A model generated the notes under the pieces. It saw only the letters and a program-made list of their open reading frames with translations, did not search any database and was not told the DNA's origin. A stretch of DNA of 64,000 nt, taken from DATBFG01 sp036558645. GTDB taxonomy: Bacteria > Acidobacteriota > Terriglobia > Terriglobales > Acidobacteriaceae. Shown here in pieces: positions 15,306 through 24,438 of the stretch. The stretch's first letter is position 1, and every line of letters begins with the position of its first letter. Made by a program: the position numbers and the translations under genes. The stretch covers positions 1 through 64,000 of the forward strand of contig DATBFG010000021.1 in assembly GCA_036558645.1 (NCBI GenBank), written 5' to 3'.

Positions 15306-16392
15306 GTTCGACATCAGGATCCTGACTATCCTCGCGTTATGCACTGTACTCGTAGCGTGCGGTAAACACAGCGCCGACGAAGGCTCTAACGCAACACCGG
15401 TTCCCGAGGTCACAGTCGCAAAGGTAGAGCGTGCAACAATCGCCGAAGAACTCATCGTAAGCGGAAATCTGGCGGCACTACCCAATCGCGATGCGAAGGT
15501 CGCAGCGTTGGTGCACGGACGTATTGCGCGCATCCTTGTAATAGAGGGCGATCAAGTCACAGCCGGCCAACCCCTTGCTGAGCTGGACAGCACCCTTCTC
15601 GTTGAACAGGAGCGCCAGGCCGTAGCGGCAGTCGCTCAGGCTAAGGCGAGTGTCGAAAATGCTCGATTAGCCGCAGAGCGTGAAGAGAATCTGCTCAATC
15701 GTGGGATTTCTTCACGTAAGGCGGTTGAAGACGCGCGTACTCAACTCGCTGTAAACACCGCTAACCTGCAACAGGCGGAAGCTGGACTAGCGTCGGCAAA
15801 GGCACAAGTCGCGCGCTGTGTCGTGCGCTCGCCCTTTGCTGGCACGTTGGTAAAACGTTTTGCCTCGGTCGGCGAACAAGTTGATGGCACCGCCGCACAG
15901 CCCGTCGTCGAAGTGGCGCAGATCGAGAGTCTCGAGTTATTGGGAACGGTACCCGCTGTACGGCTTGCTGAAATCAGGACTGGCAGCGAATTCTCCTTTG
16001 AGACCAGTGCAGCGCCGGGTGCGAAGCTCACTGCTCGCGTCGTGTCGATCCTTCCCGCCGTCGATCCAGCGACGAACAACGGCACCGTACGCATTCGCAT
16101 AGAAAATCCCAAGCGGCTGCTCAAACTGGGACAGTATCTTTCCGTCAATCTTCCCGTGACGCAAAATGGTCTACGACTAATTGTGCCGCATCAGGCTATT
16201 TATCCGGATGAATCCGGCGAACCGCACGTCTACAAACTAAGCGGCGATGAGGTTCAATCGATAGCGGTGAAACTCGGTGTGCAATCCGGAGACAAGACCG
16301 AGATCCTTGAGGGTGTGCAACAAGGCGACACGATCGTGGTTACAGGTGGATACGGTCTTCCGGAAAAGGCCAAGGTCCGCGTAAAGCAATGA
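15298..16392 (+). CDS. RND efflux periplasmic adaptor lipoprotein
   Basis: I place the start at a TTG (15298) inside the end of the TolC-like gene. From there the product has 364 residues and a lipoprotein signal with lipobox LVAC (Cys 21); a GGGAG lies 8 bases upstream. Starts further upstream would add a stretch of TolC-overlapping sequence before the signal. Next come a biotinyl-lipoyl-like half (NRDAKVAALVHGRIARILVIEGD, GQPLAELDSTLL), an alpha-helical hairpin (about 95-165), the returning half-motif VVRSPFAGTLVKRF, and a beta-barrel domain ending in GQYLSVNLPV plus a membrane-proximal domain. It links the outer-membrane channel to the inner-membrane pump. Its stop overlaps the pump's ATG by 4 bases. 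Confidence 0.9.
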   Translation: MTKFDIRILTILALCTVLVACGKHSADEGSNATPVPEVTVAKVERATIAEELIVSGNLAALPNRDAKVAALVHGRIARILVIEGDQVTAGQPLAELDSTLLVEQERQAVAAVAQAKASVENARLAAEREENLLNRGISSRKAVEDARTQLAVNTANLQQAEAGLASAKAQVARCVVRSPFAGTLVKRFASVGEQVDGTAAQPVVEVAQIESLELLGTVPAVRLAEIRTGSEFSFETSAAPGAKLTARVVSILPAVDPATNNGTVRIRIENPKRLLKLGQYLSVNLPVTQNGLRLIVPHQAIYPDESGEPHVYKLSGDEVQSIAVKLGVQSGDKTEILEGVQQGDTIVVTGGYGLPEKAKVRVKQ

Positions 16393-19300
16393 ACCTCGTC
16401 AGGGCATGTCGAAGCAATAGTCGTGCCGTGTTTTTGGTTACGGCGGCGTTGACGATTGCGGGCTTTGTTGCACTATTCCAACTTCCCAGCAATATCTATC
16501 CTGAACTGAACTTCCCCAGGATTGTTATTCTCGTCCACGCTGGGGACTTGTCTCCCCAAACCATGTTGCTCACGATCACTCGGCCGATTGAGGAGCAGGT
16601 TAGCACCGTGCTGGGAGTTCGCCGCGTCCGTTCCAAAACGATCCGCGGAGCCGCGGAAATTGCGGTCTTGTTTGCCGACAACATGGACATGCAGCAAGCT
16701 CTGCAGTTGGTCCAGGCGAGGGTGAATGAAGCCCATGGCGGATTGCCGGCCAATACCGAGATCGAGGTCGAACGCCTGAGCCCTACCGTGTGGCCAATCC
16801 TAAGTCTTGTACTGAACGGGAACGTGCCGGATGCAGACCTCCGCGATTACGCGGTTTACAACCTGCGTCCGGCCTTCAGTCGTATACCCGGAGTCGCCCG
16901 CGTGGAAGTGGATGCGACAGATACGCGGGAGATTTCTGTCATCGTCGACCCTCGTAAAGCATTGGCGCAGAGGTTAAGCCTTCCGGAGATCGGTGATCGG
17001 CTACAGGCAACAAACACGGTAGCCAGCGTGGGCCGTCTAGATGCCAATTATCAGCAGTTTCTCGTCCTTACAAACTCGCAGTACAAGAGCATCGACGATA
17101 TAGCAAACACGGTGATCAGCGCCGATCCGGCGAATCCGGTTCGCCTGAAAGACGTCGCCGAAGTTCGCGAGGGAACCGCCGACCGCAAAACCATCATTAC
17201 CGGAAATGGACGACCGGCGGCGATCATCAGCGTCACTCGCCAGATCGGCGGAAACATCAATTCCGTCGCGCAACAAGTCAAGGATATTGCTTTCCATGCG
17301 TCCAACCTCATTCCGCCTACACTCCACCTCTCAATCGTGTACGACCTGGCCGAGTTTGTACAGGAATCGATGGCGAGCGTGCGCGACGCTATACTCATCG
17401 GCTCTTTTCTGGCGGTGGTTGTTCTCTTTGTCTTCTTGCGGAATGCGCGCATCACGATCGTGGCCGCCGTTAGCTTGCCACTCACCGTGATCGGGACGTT
17501 TTTCTTCGTAAGGCTGCTCGGCGGGACGTTGAACCTTATGTCACTTGGCGGTTTGGCCATTGCAATAGGGTTGGTGATTGACGATGCCGTTGTGATCGTT
17601 GAGAACATTTATCGTCATCTTGGTCAGGGCGAATCGGCCGATGTTGCGGCGGAGAAGGGAACTCAAGAACTAATAGGGCCCGTCATCGGATCGACTCTTA
17701 CCACAGTCGTCGTGTTCTTGCCGCTCGGATTTCTGAAGGGCGCAGTTGGCGAATTTTTTGTTGCATTGTCGATCACGCTTACCGCATCTGTGCTTCTCTC
17801 CCTTCTTTATGCGCTCACCTTTGTCCCTCTTCTTGCCGAATACCTGCTCGCTCGGTCGCAGTTCCGGGAATCGTCGGCGCGGTTCATTGAGCCAGTAAAC
17901 CGTCTTTATGAGCGCGGCATCCGCTGGGCTCTCGGGCGCCGTGTGGTCGTCGGGGCCACCATCGGCGTTCTCATCGTCTTTGCATACTTGGCATATCGAA
18001 ATGTCGGCACGGGATTTCTTCCCGAAATGGACGAAGGCGGCTTTGTACTGGATTATCTAACTCCGCCCGGCACCTCGCTCAGCGAAACTGACAATCTTGT
18101 CCACCAGATTGAGAGCAAAATCAATCAATTGCCCGAGAAGTCGGCGTTCTCCCGCCGAACGGGAGCCGAACTCGGCCTTTTCGCGACCGAGCAGAACAAA
18201 GGGGACATCCTCGTAAAGCTGAAGCCGAGATCGGAACGAGACCGCAATATTGAAGAGATCATCGGTGGCCTGCGCGAAGAGGTCACCAAAAGCATCGCTG
18301 GTGTTGAGATCGAATTCGTTCAAATCCTTCAGGACATGCTCGGGGACCTCGAGGGCTCACCTGAACCCGTGGAGATCAAGATCTTCGGCAATAACATGGA
18401 TGACTTGGATCACATCGCCGATGAACTGGGCTCGAAGATCCAGAAAGTGAATGGCATCGTCGACTTCAAGGGGCCGCAGCGTGGAAATCCTGAGCTGGTC
18501 ATTGACGTAAAGCCCGAGTTGGCCGCGCACGTGGGATTGACCGTGGCGCAGGTCTCCGACCAGTTGCAGGCGGGATTGCTGGGGGAGTCCACCACGGATC
18601 TACGTCGAAGCGACCGCTTGGTGCCGATTCGTCTTCGGTACACCGATAGCTTCCGATGTCAGGAAAGCAACATTCGACAATTTCCCCTTGTGGCGCCGAA
18701 TAAACAAATTATTCCGCTCGAATCACTGGCCACTATTTCCTCGGTCCGGGGGCAGAACGAACTCCTCCGCGAAAATCAGCGGCTCATGATCGTACTCACG
18801 GCAAGACTCGAAAATCGTGATCTTGGAAGCACAATCGCCGACATAAAGAAGGTGCTCGCCGATTACAAGTTTCCAGTCGGTTACACGTACGAAATTGGCG
18901 GACAGTACGAAAGTCAACAGAGTTCATTTCGTGACTTGCTATCTGTGCTGGGATTGGCGCTGGCAGCGGTATTCACGGTGCTGGTAATCCAGTTCCGTGC
19001 TTTTCTGCCGGCTTTGGTGATTATCTCGGCGGCGCCGATGTCGCTAATCGGTGTCTTTCTCCTACTGCTTATCACCGGTACGCCGCTCAACGTGTCTTCG
19101 TTTATGGGCATCATTCTGATGGTGGGCCTGGTCGTAAAGAACGGCATTATCCTTTTCGAATATTACGAACGGTTACACGGAACCATGTCTGTGACTAACG
19201 CCTTAGTGCAGGCCGGAAGAATACGTCTTCGCCCCATCCTTATGACAACTCTCTGCACGCTATTCGGCCTATTGCCGCTGGCACTCGGCATTGGCTCCGG

Positions 19301-19442
19301 GGCGGAGTTGCAGAAGCCGCTCGCCATTGCGGTGATTGGAGGCCTCACTGTTTCTACACTCATAACTTTGGTAGCCATTCCGGTCTTCTATAGTGCTGCA
19401 CGCCAGCTAGGTTCAAAGGAAAATGCTCCATCGGAGGGCTAG
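16389..19442 (+). CDS. RND efflux pump, inner-membrane permease (CusA/AcrB superfamily)
   Basis: The 1017-residue protein has the full duplicated RND layout: one TM helix, a porter/docking domain of about 300 residues, six TM helices, a second large periplasmic loop, and six TM helices. The proton-relay aspartates of TM4 are D398 and D399 in GLVIDDAVVIVENIYRH. Other signatures are FPRIVILVHAGDLSPQTM near the start, RPAFSRIPGVARVEV and the C-terminal VKNGIILFEYYERLHG and RLRPILMTTLCTLFGLLPLA. Paired with a CzcC-like channel it could export metals or hydrophobic compounds, but I do not see clear CusA metal-relay methionines, so the substrate is open. It is the third gene of a coupled operon and is followed four bases later by the propeller gene. 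Confidence 0.92.
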   Translation: MNLVRACRSNSRAVFLVTAALTIAGFVALFQLPSNIYPELNFPRIVILVHAGDLSPQTMLLTITRPIEEQVSTVLGVRRVRSKTIRGAAEIAVLFADNMDMQQALQLVQARVNEAHGGLPANTEIEVERLSPTVWPILSLVLNGNVPDADLRDYAVYNLRPAFSRIPGVARVEVDATDTREISVIVDPRKALAQRLSLPEIGDRLQATNTVASVGRLDANYQQFLVLTNSQYKSIDDIANTVISADPANPVRLKDVAEVREGTADRKTIITGNGRPAAIISVTRQIGGNINSVAQQVKDIAFHASNLIPPTLHLSIVYDLAEFVQESMASVRDAILIGSFLAVVVLFVFLRNARITIVAAVSLPLTVIGTFFFVRLLGGTLNLMSLGGLAIAIGLVIDDAVVIVENIYRHLGQGESADVAAEKGTQELIGPVIGSTLTTVVVFLPLGFLKGAVGEFFVALSITLTASVLLSLLYALTFVPLLAEYLLARSQFRESSARFIEPVNRLYERGIRWALGRRVVVGATIGVLIVFAYLAYRNVGTGFLPEMDEGGFVLDYLTPPGTSLSETDNLVHQIESKINQLPEKSAFSRRTGAELGLFATEQNKGDILVKLKPRSERDRNIEEIIGGLREEVTKSIAGVEIEFVQILQDMLGDLEGSPEPVEIKIFGNNMDDLDHIADELGSKIQKVNGIVDFKGPQRGNPELVIDVKPELAAHVGLTVAQVSDQLQAGLLGESTTDLRRSDRLVPIRLRYTDSFRCQESNIRQFPLVAPNKQIIPLESLATISSVRGQNELLRENQRLMIVLTARLENRDLGSTIADIKKVLADYKFPVGYTYEIGGQYESQQSSFRDLLSVLGLALAAVFTVLVIQFRAFLPALVIISAAPMSLIGVFLLLLITGTPLNVSSFMGIILMVGLVVKNGIILFEYYERLHGTMSVTNALVQAGRIRLRPILMTTLCTLFGLLPLALGIGSGAELQKPLAIAVIGGLTVSTLITLVAIPVFYSAARQLGSKENAPSEG

Positions 19443-19446
19443 TCAT

Positions 19447-20448
19447 ATGCGAAAAGTGAGAGGCGTTCTTTTAGTCGTCGGCCTTCTTGCGGGTGCGGCT
19501 GCAGCGCAACTTTATCAGCAGGTCGGCAAGTTTGATATCGGCGGAGAAGGCGGCTGGGACTACATCACGTTCGATTCGGAGACGAACCGCCTTTTCGTCG
19601 CCCACAATTTGGAAATCGCTGTGGTGGATGCCGGTACCGGCAAGAGGGTAGGGAGCGTTCCTGCGAATGGAGCGCATGGCATAGCCATCGTTCCAGGTAA
19701 GAATCTCGCATTCAGCACCAACGGGCGCGCCGGCACAGTGATCGTTTTCGATCCTGGGACGCTGCAGGTGAAGCACGAGATCAAGGCGGGCGAGAATCCA
19801 GACGCCATTATCTACGACCACTACTCCAGGAAGATCATCGTCATGAATGGAAGGAGTAAAGACTTGATGGCAATCGATCCGGATTCGCTGAAAGTAGTGG
19901 CAACCGTCCCGCTTGGCGGCAAACTGGAATACGCTGCAACTGACCCATCACACGTCTACGTCAACGTTGAGGACACGTCTGAAATCGCTGCCGTGAATTC
20001 TTCAACTTGGAAACTAAGCCAACGCTGGAAGCTTTCAGGATGCGAGGAACCGTCTGGCTTGGCTATCGACGAGAAGACGCACCACTTGTTCAGTGTTTGT
20101 GGAAATAAGAAGATGGTCGTGGTGGATGCAAATAACGGCCAGATCATTTCCACCCTCGATACAGGCGATGGAACCGATGGCTCAGGATTCGATCCCGATC
20201 TCGGATACGCGTTCGCTTCGAACGGAGCCGATGGCACGCTGACAGTAGTCAAGGCTGATAAGGCGGGCAAGTATGTTGTCGCAGGAAATGTACCGACTCA
20301 ACGCGGCGCGAGAACTATGACTGTCGATCCCAAGTCGCACAAGATTTATCTACCCACCGCAGAGTTGGGGTCGCCTGCCGAAGGCGAGCGGCGGCCAAGC
20401 ATCAAACCAGGTACATTCATGGTTGTGATCTACGCGCCAACCAAGTGA
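19447..20448 (+). CDS. Secreted YncE/YVTN-type beta-propeller protein
   Basis: The start at 19447 gives 333 residues with a signal peptide (RGVLLVVGLLAGAAAAQ). It follows the pump's stop by four bases, and GGAGG sits nine bases upstream. The mature part is made of about seven blades of 40 residues with YVTN-like patterns: TNRLFVAHNLEIAVVDAGTG, NLAFSTNGRAGTVIVFDPG, SRKIIVMNGRSKDLMAIDPD, KTHHLFSVCGNKKMVVVDA and KSHKIYLPTAELG. Such periplasmic propellers are binding or scaffold proteins; no catalytic motif is seen. Its place at the end of a TolC-adaptor-pump operon suggests an accessory role in efflux or envelope stress, but that is inference. Confidence 0.85.
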   Translation: MRKVRGVLLVVGLLAGAAAAQLYQQVGKFDIGGEGGWDYITFDSETNRLFVAHNLEIAVVDAGTGKRVGSVPANGAHGIAIVPGKNLAFSTNGRAGTVIVFDPGTLQVKHEIKAGENPDAIIYDHYSRKIIVMNGRSKDLMAIDPDSLKVVATVPLGGKLEYAATDPSHVYVNVEDTSEIAAVNSSTWKLSQRWKLSGCEEPSGLAIDEKTHHLFSVCGNKKMVVVDANNGQIISTLDTGDGTDGSGFDPDLGYAFASNGADGTLTVVKADKAGKYVVAGNVPTQRGARTMTVDPKSHKIYLPTAELGSPAEGERRPSIKPGTFMVVIYAPTK

Positions 20449-20560
20449 TGCTGGCTTGCGCCAAAGAAGCCACACTTTCGTAATCGTGCCACTGCCCCAC
20501 CCGCAGTAAGCTATTTCTTGTTCGCGATCATGTCGGAGGTTATGCAATCTGGAGGAAAAA

Positions 20561-20920
20561 GTGATCAACCGTGTATTGGCAGTCTTGGGGCTGATGGCCA
20601 TGCTAGCAGTGGGTGCGCCATCGTTAATGGCCGATCATGGAAACAAGGGCAAGCACGACAATCAGGACAGTCAAGGCTGGGAACGTCGTGATGGATACGA
20701 ATACCGAACCTACGGGCATGACGAGCGTCCGCCCGGATGGAGCCATGGGAAGAAGACCGGTTGGGGAGATTGCGGAATGCCTCCTGGTCAAGCGAAGAAG
20801 CACGGCTGCCGGAGTTATGTTTACGAAGGACGTCGCTATTACTATCACCACGATGATGACGGACGGATTGTTGTGCGCCGTCCAATCATCGAAGCTCAAG
20901 GCAGCATAACAGTGCACTAG
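20561..20920 (+). CDS. Small secreted His/Asp-rich protein, unknown function
   Basis: Translation starts at GTG 20561, with GGAGG at 20551-20555. The 119-residue product has a signal peptide (INRVLAVLGLMAMLAVGAPSLMA) and a charged mature part rich in His, Asp, Arg, Tyr and Gly: DHGNKGKHDNQDSQGW, then GWGDCGMPPGQAKKHGC, then YYYHHDDDGRIVVRRP. The two Cys could form a disulfide and the His/Asp clusters could bind metal. It vaguely recalls RcnB-like periplasmic proteins, but I would not assign that. A good intrinsic terminator follows. It is a separate unit from the efflux operon upstream, since the 112-base gap carries its own ribosome-binding site. Confidence 0.75.
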   Translation: MINRVLAVLGLMAMLAVGAPSLMADHGNKGKHDNQDSQGWERRDGYEYRTYGHDERPPGWSHGKKTGWGDCGMPPGQAKKHGCRSYVYEGRRYYYHHDDDGRIVVRRPIIEAQGSITVH

Positions 20921-20960
20921 GTGAGCAGCCAGACTTGTCGTTGCATTGCGATAGAACACA

Positions 20961-21000
20961 GGCCCTCCATCCGACGTGCAGGATGAAGGGCCGTTTTCTT
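20961..21000 (+). terminator. Intrinsic terminator after the small His-rich gene
   Basis: GGCCCTCCATC (20961-20971) pairs with GATGAAGGGCC (20982-20992), an 11-bp stem with one mismatch and a 10-base loop, followed by GTTTTCTT. It acts on plus-strand transcripts; no T-run follows in the other direction. Confidence 0.8.
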
Positions 21001-21022
21001 CTAATCCGCTTACTCTTAGACT

Positions 21023-21631
21023 TTACTGCGTGGTTTGACCCACGAACGACTGGCATGAAACGTCCGGATGCCAGTTCACGAAAGCTCCGTTGGGATTTTC
21101 TTTCCACGCCCAGACATGGAGCGTATAGAACGCCGGCAGCGCGAAACGATTGGGCGTTTCGAAAAAGTGAAAGAGTTGTCCCATAAGCTCGGGTGGCTCA
21201 TTCGGGTGCTGCGCATCCCACGCGTCCGCAAACACCAGGTAATCAGCTCCGATCAACTTCGGTTTCCCGTTGGGTGTCGGTTCGTAAATGACGATTTGAG
21301 GTTTCCTGGGATTCACTTCGCCCTTATCCAGGAGATAACTATTGACATAGTGCAGCCCCATAGCTCCTTGATCGGGGCCGCTTACGCAGCCGAAGGTAAG
21401 GGCATACCCCTCCTTCTCCGCCTCGGATACGTCTTTGAACTTCTCCGTTGCCTCGCGAACAATCCGAAGCAGGGCACTTGCTTGGCTTTGTTGGTCGGCA
21501 GTTGAATTTCCTTGCATTGGCAAAGTATGAGAGTGGTCGGTTTGCGCCATCGCGGGCAAGGGACAAATGCTCAGCAGAGCGATTGCGACCAGTGAATGAT
21601 GAACGTGTGTTGCAAATCGTTCGAACTTCAT
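21023..21631 (-). CDS. Conserved-looking secreted protein of unknown function
   Basis: The product has 202 residues with a signal peptide (HHSLVAIALLSICPLPAMAQ) and an AGGAGG ribosome-binding site just upstream. The mature protein has an N-terminal helix (SQASALLRIVREATEKFKDV), a Cys-containing segment (YALTFGCVSGPDQGAMGLHYVN), a strand pair (PQIVIYEPTPNGKPKLIGADY), and an aromatic-rich C-terminus (FALPAFYTLHVWAWKENPNG, then NWHPDVSC). The patterned His, Trp and two Cys suggest a folded, perhaps ligand- or metal-binding domain found in exported proteins of several phyla, but I cannot name the family. It is convergent with the small His-rich gene and stands alone. Confidence 0.78.
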   Translation of the reverse strand: MKFERFATHVHHSLVAIALLSICPLPAMAQTDHSHTLPMQGNSTADQQSQASALLRIVREATEKFKDVSEAEKEGYALTFGCVSGPDQGAMGLHYVNSYLLDKGEVNPRKPQIVIYEPTPNGKPKLIGADYLVFADAWDAQHPNEPPELMGQLFHFFETPNRFALPAFYTLHVWAWKENPNGAFVNWHPDVSCQSFVGQTTQ

Positions 21632-21899
21632 CCGAAAAGCCTCCTTATGAGATATGGGTACGAGACACGTCGGGCCGACGGTGTATGCCGTTCTTGTGTA
21701 GGCAGAGTCCCGGACTCACCGACAGGAAATCTTGGGACCGTACCGGGTTATTGCGGGATTTCCGTGTCAGCGAGTCCGCTCCCCTGTATTGAGTAATCGG
21801 AAATGGTTGAGAAAAGACGACAGGGCTAGCGGCGGTGTGAAAAATCAAATCCTAGGAAAGGAAGGCCGGTAAGTAGATCCGCGTTCCGAAAGTGCTGCT

Positions 21900-22346
21900 T
21901 TAGTCGGCTTGCGTCCTTAGCCCGCTTAATGAATTAACTCGAATGCGGAAGAAAAGTGGGGCGATTTCTGAATCGGGTAACTGCAAGCGGCGTTCGGCCA
22001 ACGCATTCAGCCACCAGTGATGACGTTTCTCCAGCAGCTTGCGAGCCTGTTTTACCTCATCTCTGAATTGCGGTTCAGGTAATTCCTCGTACAAGCCGTT
22101 TACGATCACGCTGGCCCACTCCGTGTCACTCCCGACTTCCTCGAATTGAACGCACACCTTCGGATTCACACGCATCCATTCAATCTTTTTGCCGAAAGTC
22201 GAGAACACATAAATGGAGTCGTTGTCGTACGCAAGATAGATCGGGATTACGTACGGCTGGTTATCGAGTGCGCAACCAAGTCTGCCCATCGAAGCGCGCT
22301 GCAAGAGCGCCCGGCATTCTTTTTCTTCCAATTCCGTGACAGTCAT
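21900..22346 (-). CDS. Pyridoxamine 5'-phosphate oxidase-fold flavin-binding protein
   Basis: The ATG at 22346 gives 148 residues and has AAGGGA nine bases upstream; a longer frame reaching 22451 lacks family similarity before this point. The protein is a PNPOx-like split barrel of the small stand-alone type (nitroimidazole-resistance NimA/Rv1155-like). Seen features are ECRALLQRASMGRLGCALDN, which opens the fold, PYVIPIYLAYDNDSIYVFS, KIEWMRVNPKVCVQFEEV, and a WASVIVNGLYEEL strand. Such proteins bind FMN, heme or F420 and may reduce small molecules; this one cannot be assigned. It is cytosolic and monocistronic. Confidence 0.83.
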   Translation of the reverse strand: MTVTELEEKECRALLQRASMGRLGCALDNQPYVIPIYLAYDNDSIYVFSTFGKKIEWMRVNPKVCVQFEEVGSDTEWASVIVNGLYEELPEPQFRDEVKQARKLLEKRHHWWLNALAERRLQLPDSEIAPLFFRIRVNSLSGLRTQAD

Positions 22347-22534
22347 GATTGCAATCCCTTGCGGTGCTCCATCGGAACTCAATGTACATACTATCGCACC
22401 GCCGTGTTGAAATTGTGTTCCGGCACGAGACGGGGAGAAGACCGGGTCCAAAAAGGGGACGAGCAGCCAAGAGTCGTTTTGCGCGTTCCTGACTGCTCAC
22501 GCCTTAGTACTTCGGCCTGCTTAATGTTGTAAGG

Positions 22535-23809
22535 CTACTGGTGCCCACGCCTCGGCAAGAATGGAAAACGTTGCAAGAGCTGTCTGCGGGCACTTTCCGG
22601 GAGGATCACGCTCGGCGAAACGTTGACTGTGGCTGCCGGAAGAGCTCCCGCCAGCGTCGGAATCGCCAGAAAAGCTGGGGACTGCAGCGTCTTTGGGTCA
22701 AACGCTCCTCCTGCGATTTCGCCCGATGAATTGATGTCATTGGCAAAGACCAGAGTCATTGATCCCCGCGGAATCAATGTATTCAGGTCGGCAATGATTT
22801 TGTTGTGCCAGATCACAGCCTTGCAGTCGGAAAAGGTTGCGTCGACGCAGGACTCGCCTACAATCAGGCCTCGGTCGTTGATGCCAAGCGCTTCGCTGAT
22901 TGTGTGCCCAGGTAGTGCGCCCAGATCTTCCATTCCGCCGCTCGCCGTCCACAGAAAAGCATGAAAGTTCAAGCCGTTCTCGTCTCCCGGCAGGTCCGAG
23001 AAGCCTACAATTTCCCCATCCTTGTTGATGGCTGTGGGCGTATTCCATTCCGAACCGCCAAGGCTCCCGAGGTCCGTAGGCATGCCATTTTCCCAGAGAA
23101 CTGCGTGCGCGGCACTCGCTCCTCCCACTGCGTTGGAGCAAATCCCCGAGATGCCAACGACTTGCCCGCTGTCGTTGATGGCGGTTGCCGCTCCGTCGGG
23201 ATCGCCCGGCAGCGGAGGCAGTTCCGTTATCTGGTTGTTGGGCCCATAGAGTACTGCCTCAAACTGCAAAACCTGCGGCGGATTGCAGGTCGTATCGTGA
23301 ACCGTGTTCTCCGCCCAGCCCACAATCTGACCAAGGTTATTTGCTCCCGAGGCGTACCCGTTGCTTCCACCCAAAGTTGGCAGAGCTGTCATTACATTGT
23401 CTTTCCATGCGAATCCCTGGCAAGTGTGCCCGGTATATTCCGGGAAGAAGAACCGGCAGCTCCACGTTTCTCCGAGTGGATCGATGATGGACGTTTCCGA
23501 TATGCCGGCGATCAGGCCGCGATTGTTCTTCACGGGCCAGGCGATAGCGCTGTTCGAGCCTCCCAACGTGCCAAGGTCATGCCTGCGTCCCAGGATCCAT
23601 AGCGTCGCGTGTGCCGTTTCATCGCCCGCCAGGTTTCCGGTTCCCATGACCCACCCACGATTGTTGATGGTGTTTGCCGCGGCGACCGTTCCTCCGAGCG
23701 GATTCAATTTGAAAAGAAGGTAGCTGGCTGAGTCGCTGATCTGCGCGGTTGAGGGTGATGCAAATGTTAAAACCGTGAGCAGAGCGAACGTGACTATGAT
23801 TGTTTTCAT
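22535..23809 (-). CDS. Secreted HAF-repeat protein
   Basis: The start at 23809 follows a GAGGAGG ribosome-binding site and yields 424 residues with a signal peptide (KTIIVTFALLTVLTFASPSTAQ). The mature part consists of HAF-type repeats, each about 40-60 residues: HDLGTLGGSNSAIAWPVKNN, LPTLGGSNGYASGANNLGQI, LPPLPGDPDGAATAINDSGQ, TDLGSLGGSEWNTPTAINKD, EDLGALPGHTISEALGINDR and ADLNTLIPRGSMTLVFANDI. Each repeat ends in a G-x-I-VG-type strand, a propeller-like pattern. HAF proteins are extracellular and of unknown function, common in acidobacteria and some proteobacteria. There is no sorting motif that I recognise at the C-terminus. Confidence 0.87.
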   Translation of the reverse strand: MKTIIVTFALLTVLTFASPSTAQISDSASYLLFKLNPLGGTVAAANTINNRGWVMGTGNLAGDETAHATLWILGRRHDLGTLGGSNSAIAWPVKNNRGLIAGISETSIIDPLGETWSCRFFFPEYTGHTCQGFAWKDNVMTALPTLGGSNGYASGANNLGQIVGWAENTVHDTTCNPPQVLQFEAVLYGPNNQITELPPLPGDPDGAATAINDSGQVVGISGICSNAVGGASAAHAVLWENGMPTDLGSLGGSEWNTPTAINKDGEIVGFSDLPGDENGLNFHAFLWTASGGMEDLGALPGHTISEALGINDRGLIVGESCVDATFSDCKAVIWHNKIIADLNTLIPRGSMTLVFANDINSSGEIAGGAFDPKTLQSPAFLAIPTLAGALPAATVNVSPSVILPESARRQLLQRFPFLPRRGHQ

Positions 23810-24063
23810 GTGGCCTCCTCCTGATGGTTCAAACAAGCGCTGCACTTTGGGCATTGGCAGAAGCTCGTTAATCGCAAGCTAGACCCTTTCCATCAGAAGG
23901 CTGGACACTTCCGGACACCAAATTGCCGAGGAATGGTCGTTTTCGGACGTGGAAAAAGGCAATCCCTTACAAGCGTTTTCTCAACCATGTACACCTTTTG
24001 GCGCCGGGATTACAGTCGCCTCCCGATGGTTTCGAAATACGAGCGTTGATAGTTTTTTGGATC

Positions 24064-24204
24064 ATGGCAACAGCAAACAAAACTTCTCACCTGCTGCTGT
24101 TCGGCGCTATCGCCATCATGATTCTGAGCCTCGTGTTGCTCGCGAGAGGAAGATATGGAGCCGCACGTCCTACCCAATCCGCGCCGATGCAAATCGAAAG
24201 GTGA
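24064..24204 (+). CDS. Possible small single-pass membrane protein
   Basis: An ATG at 24064 opens 46 codons: a short polar head (ATANKTSH), one clean TM helix (LLLFGAIAIMILSLVLLA) flanked by RGRYGAARP, and a polar tail. The composition is that of a real membrane peptide, but there is no clear ribosome-binding site and the reading frame continues open upstream to 23923. I cannot assign a function and treat the gene as possible only. Confidence 0.35.
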   Translation: MATANKTSHLLLFGAIAIMILSLVLLARGRYGAARPTQSAPMQIER

Positions 24205-24438
24205 ACTTCTCGCAGTTTGCGAGTCTGATCAACGCGGAGTGACCTTGGGGTACTCGATTGCTAATCAGTAGAAAGAGATTCCTCATAGTAAGGAGAGAAG
24301 GCGGATCGTGCCCCCGCCCATCTACTACATTCCTATTATTGACCCCTTTCTTTCCAAATCTATAATCGCGCCACTTTAATGTGGGGCAATACAGCTGCTT
24401 CCTACACTTCTACCCAAGGTCACAGGATCATACCGTCT
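24205..24438. other. Leader region of Oar-type receptor 1
   Basis: This stretch holds no gene. It contains the promoter described separately at 24339-24366 and, downstream of it, a probable 5' leader of about 65 bases. Confidence 0.5.
24339..24366 (+). promoter_or_regulatory. Sigma-70-type promoter of Oar-type receptor 1
   Basis: TTGACC at 24339-24344, a 16-base spacer, and a perfect TATAAT at 24361-24366. Transcription would start near 24373. This argues for the receptor start at 24439, because an ATG at 24379 would be almost leaderless. Confidence 0.75.

Noticed and set aside
22961..23602. A 213-codon plus-strand open frame
   Set aside because: It lies wholly antisense to the HAF-repeat gene, has Arg/Pro-rich composition and no family features; it is a shadow of high-GC coding sequence.
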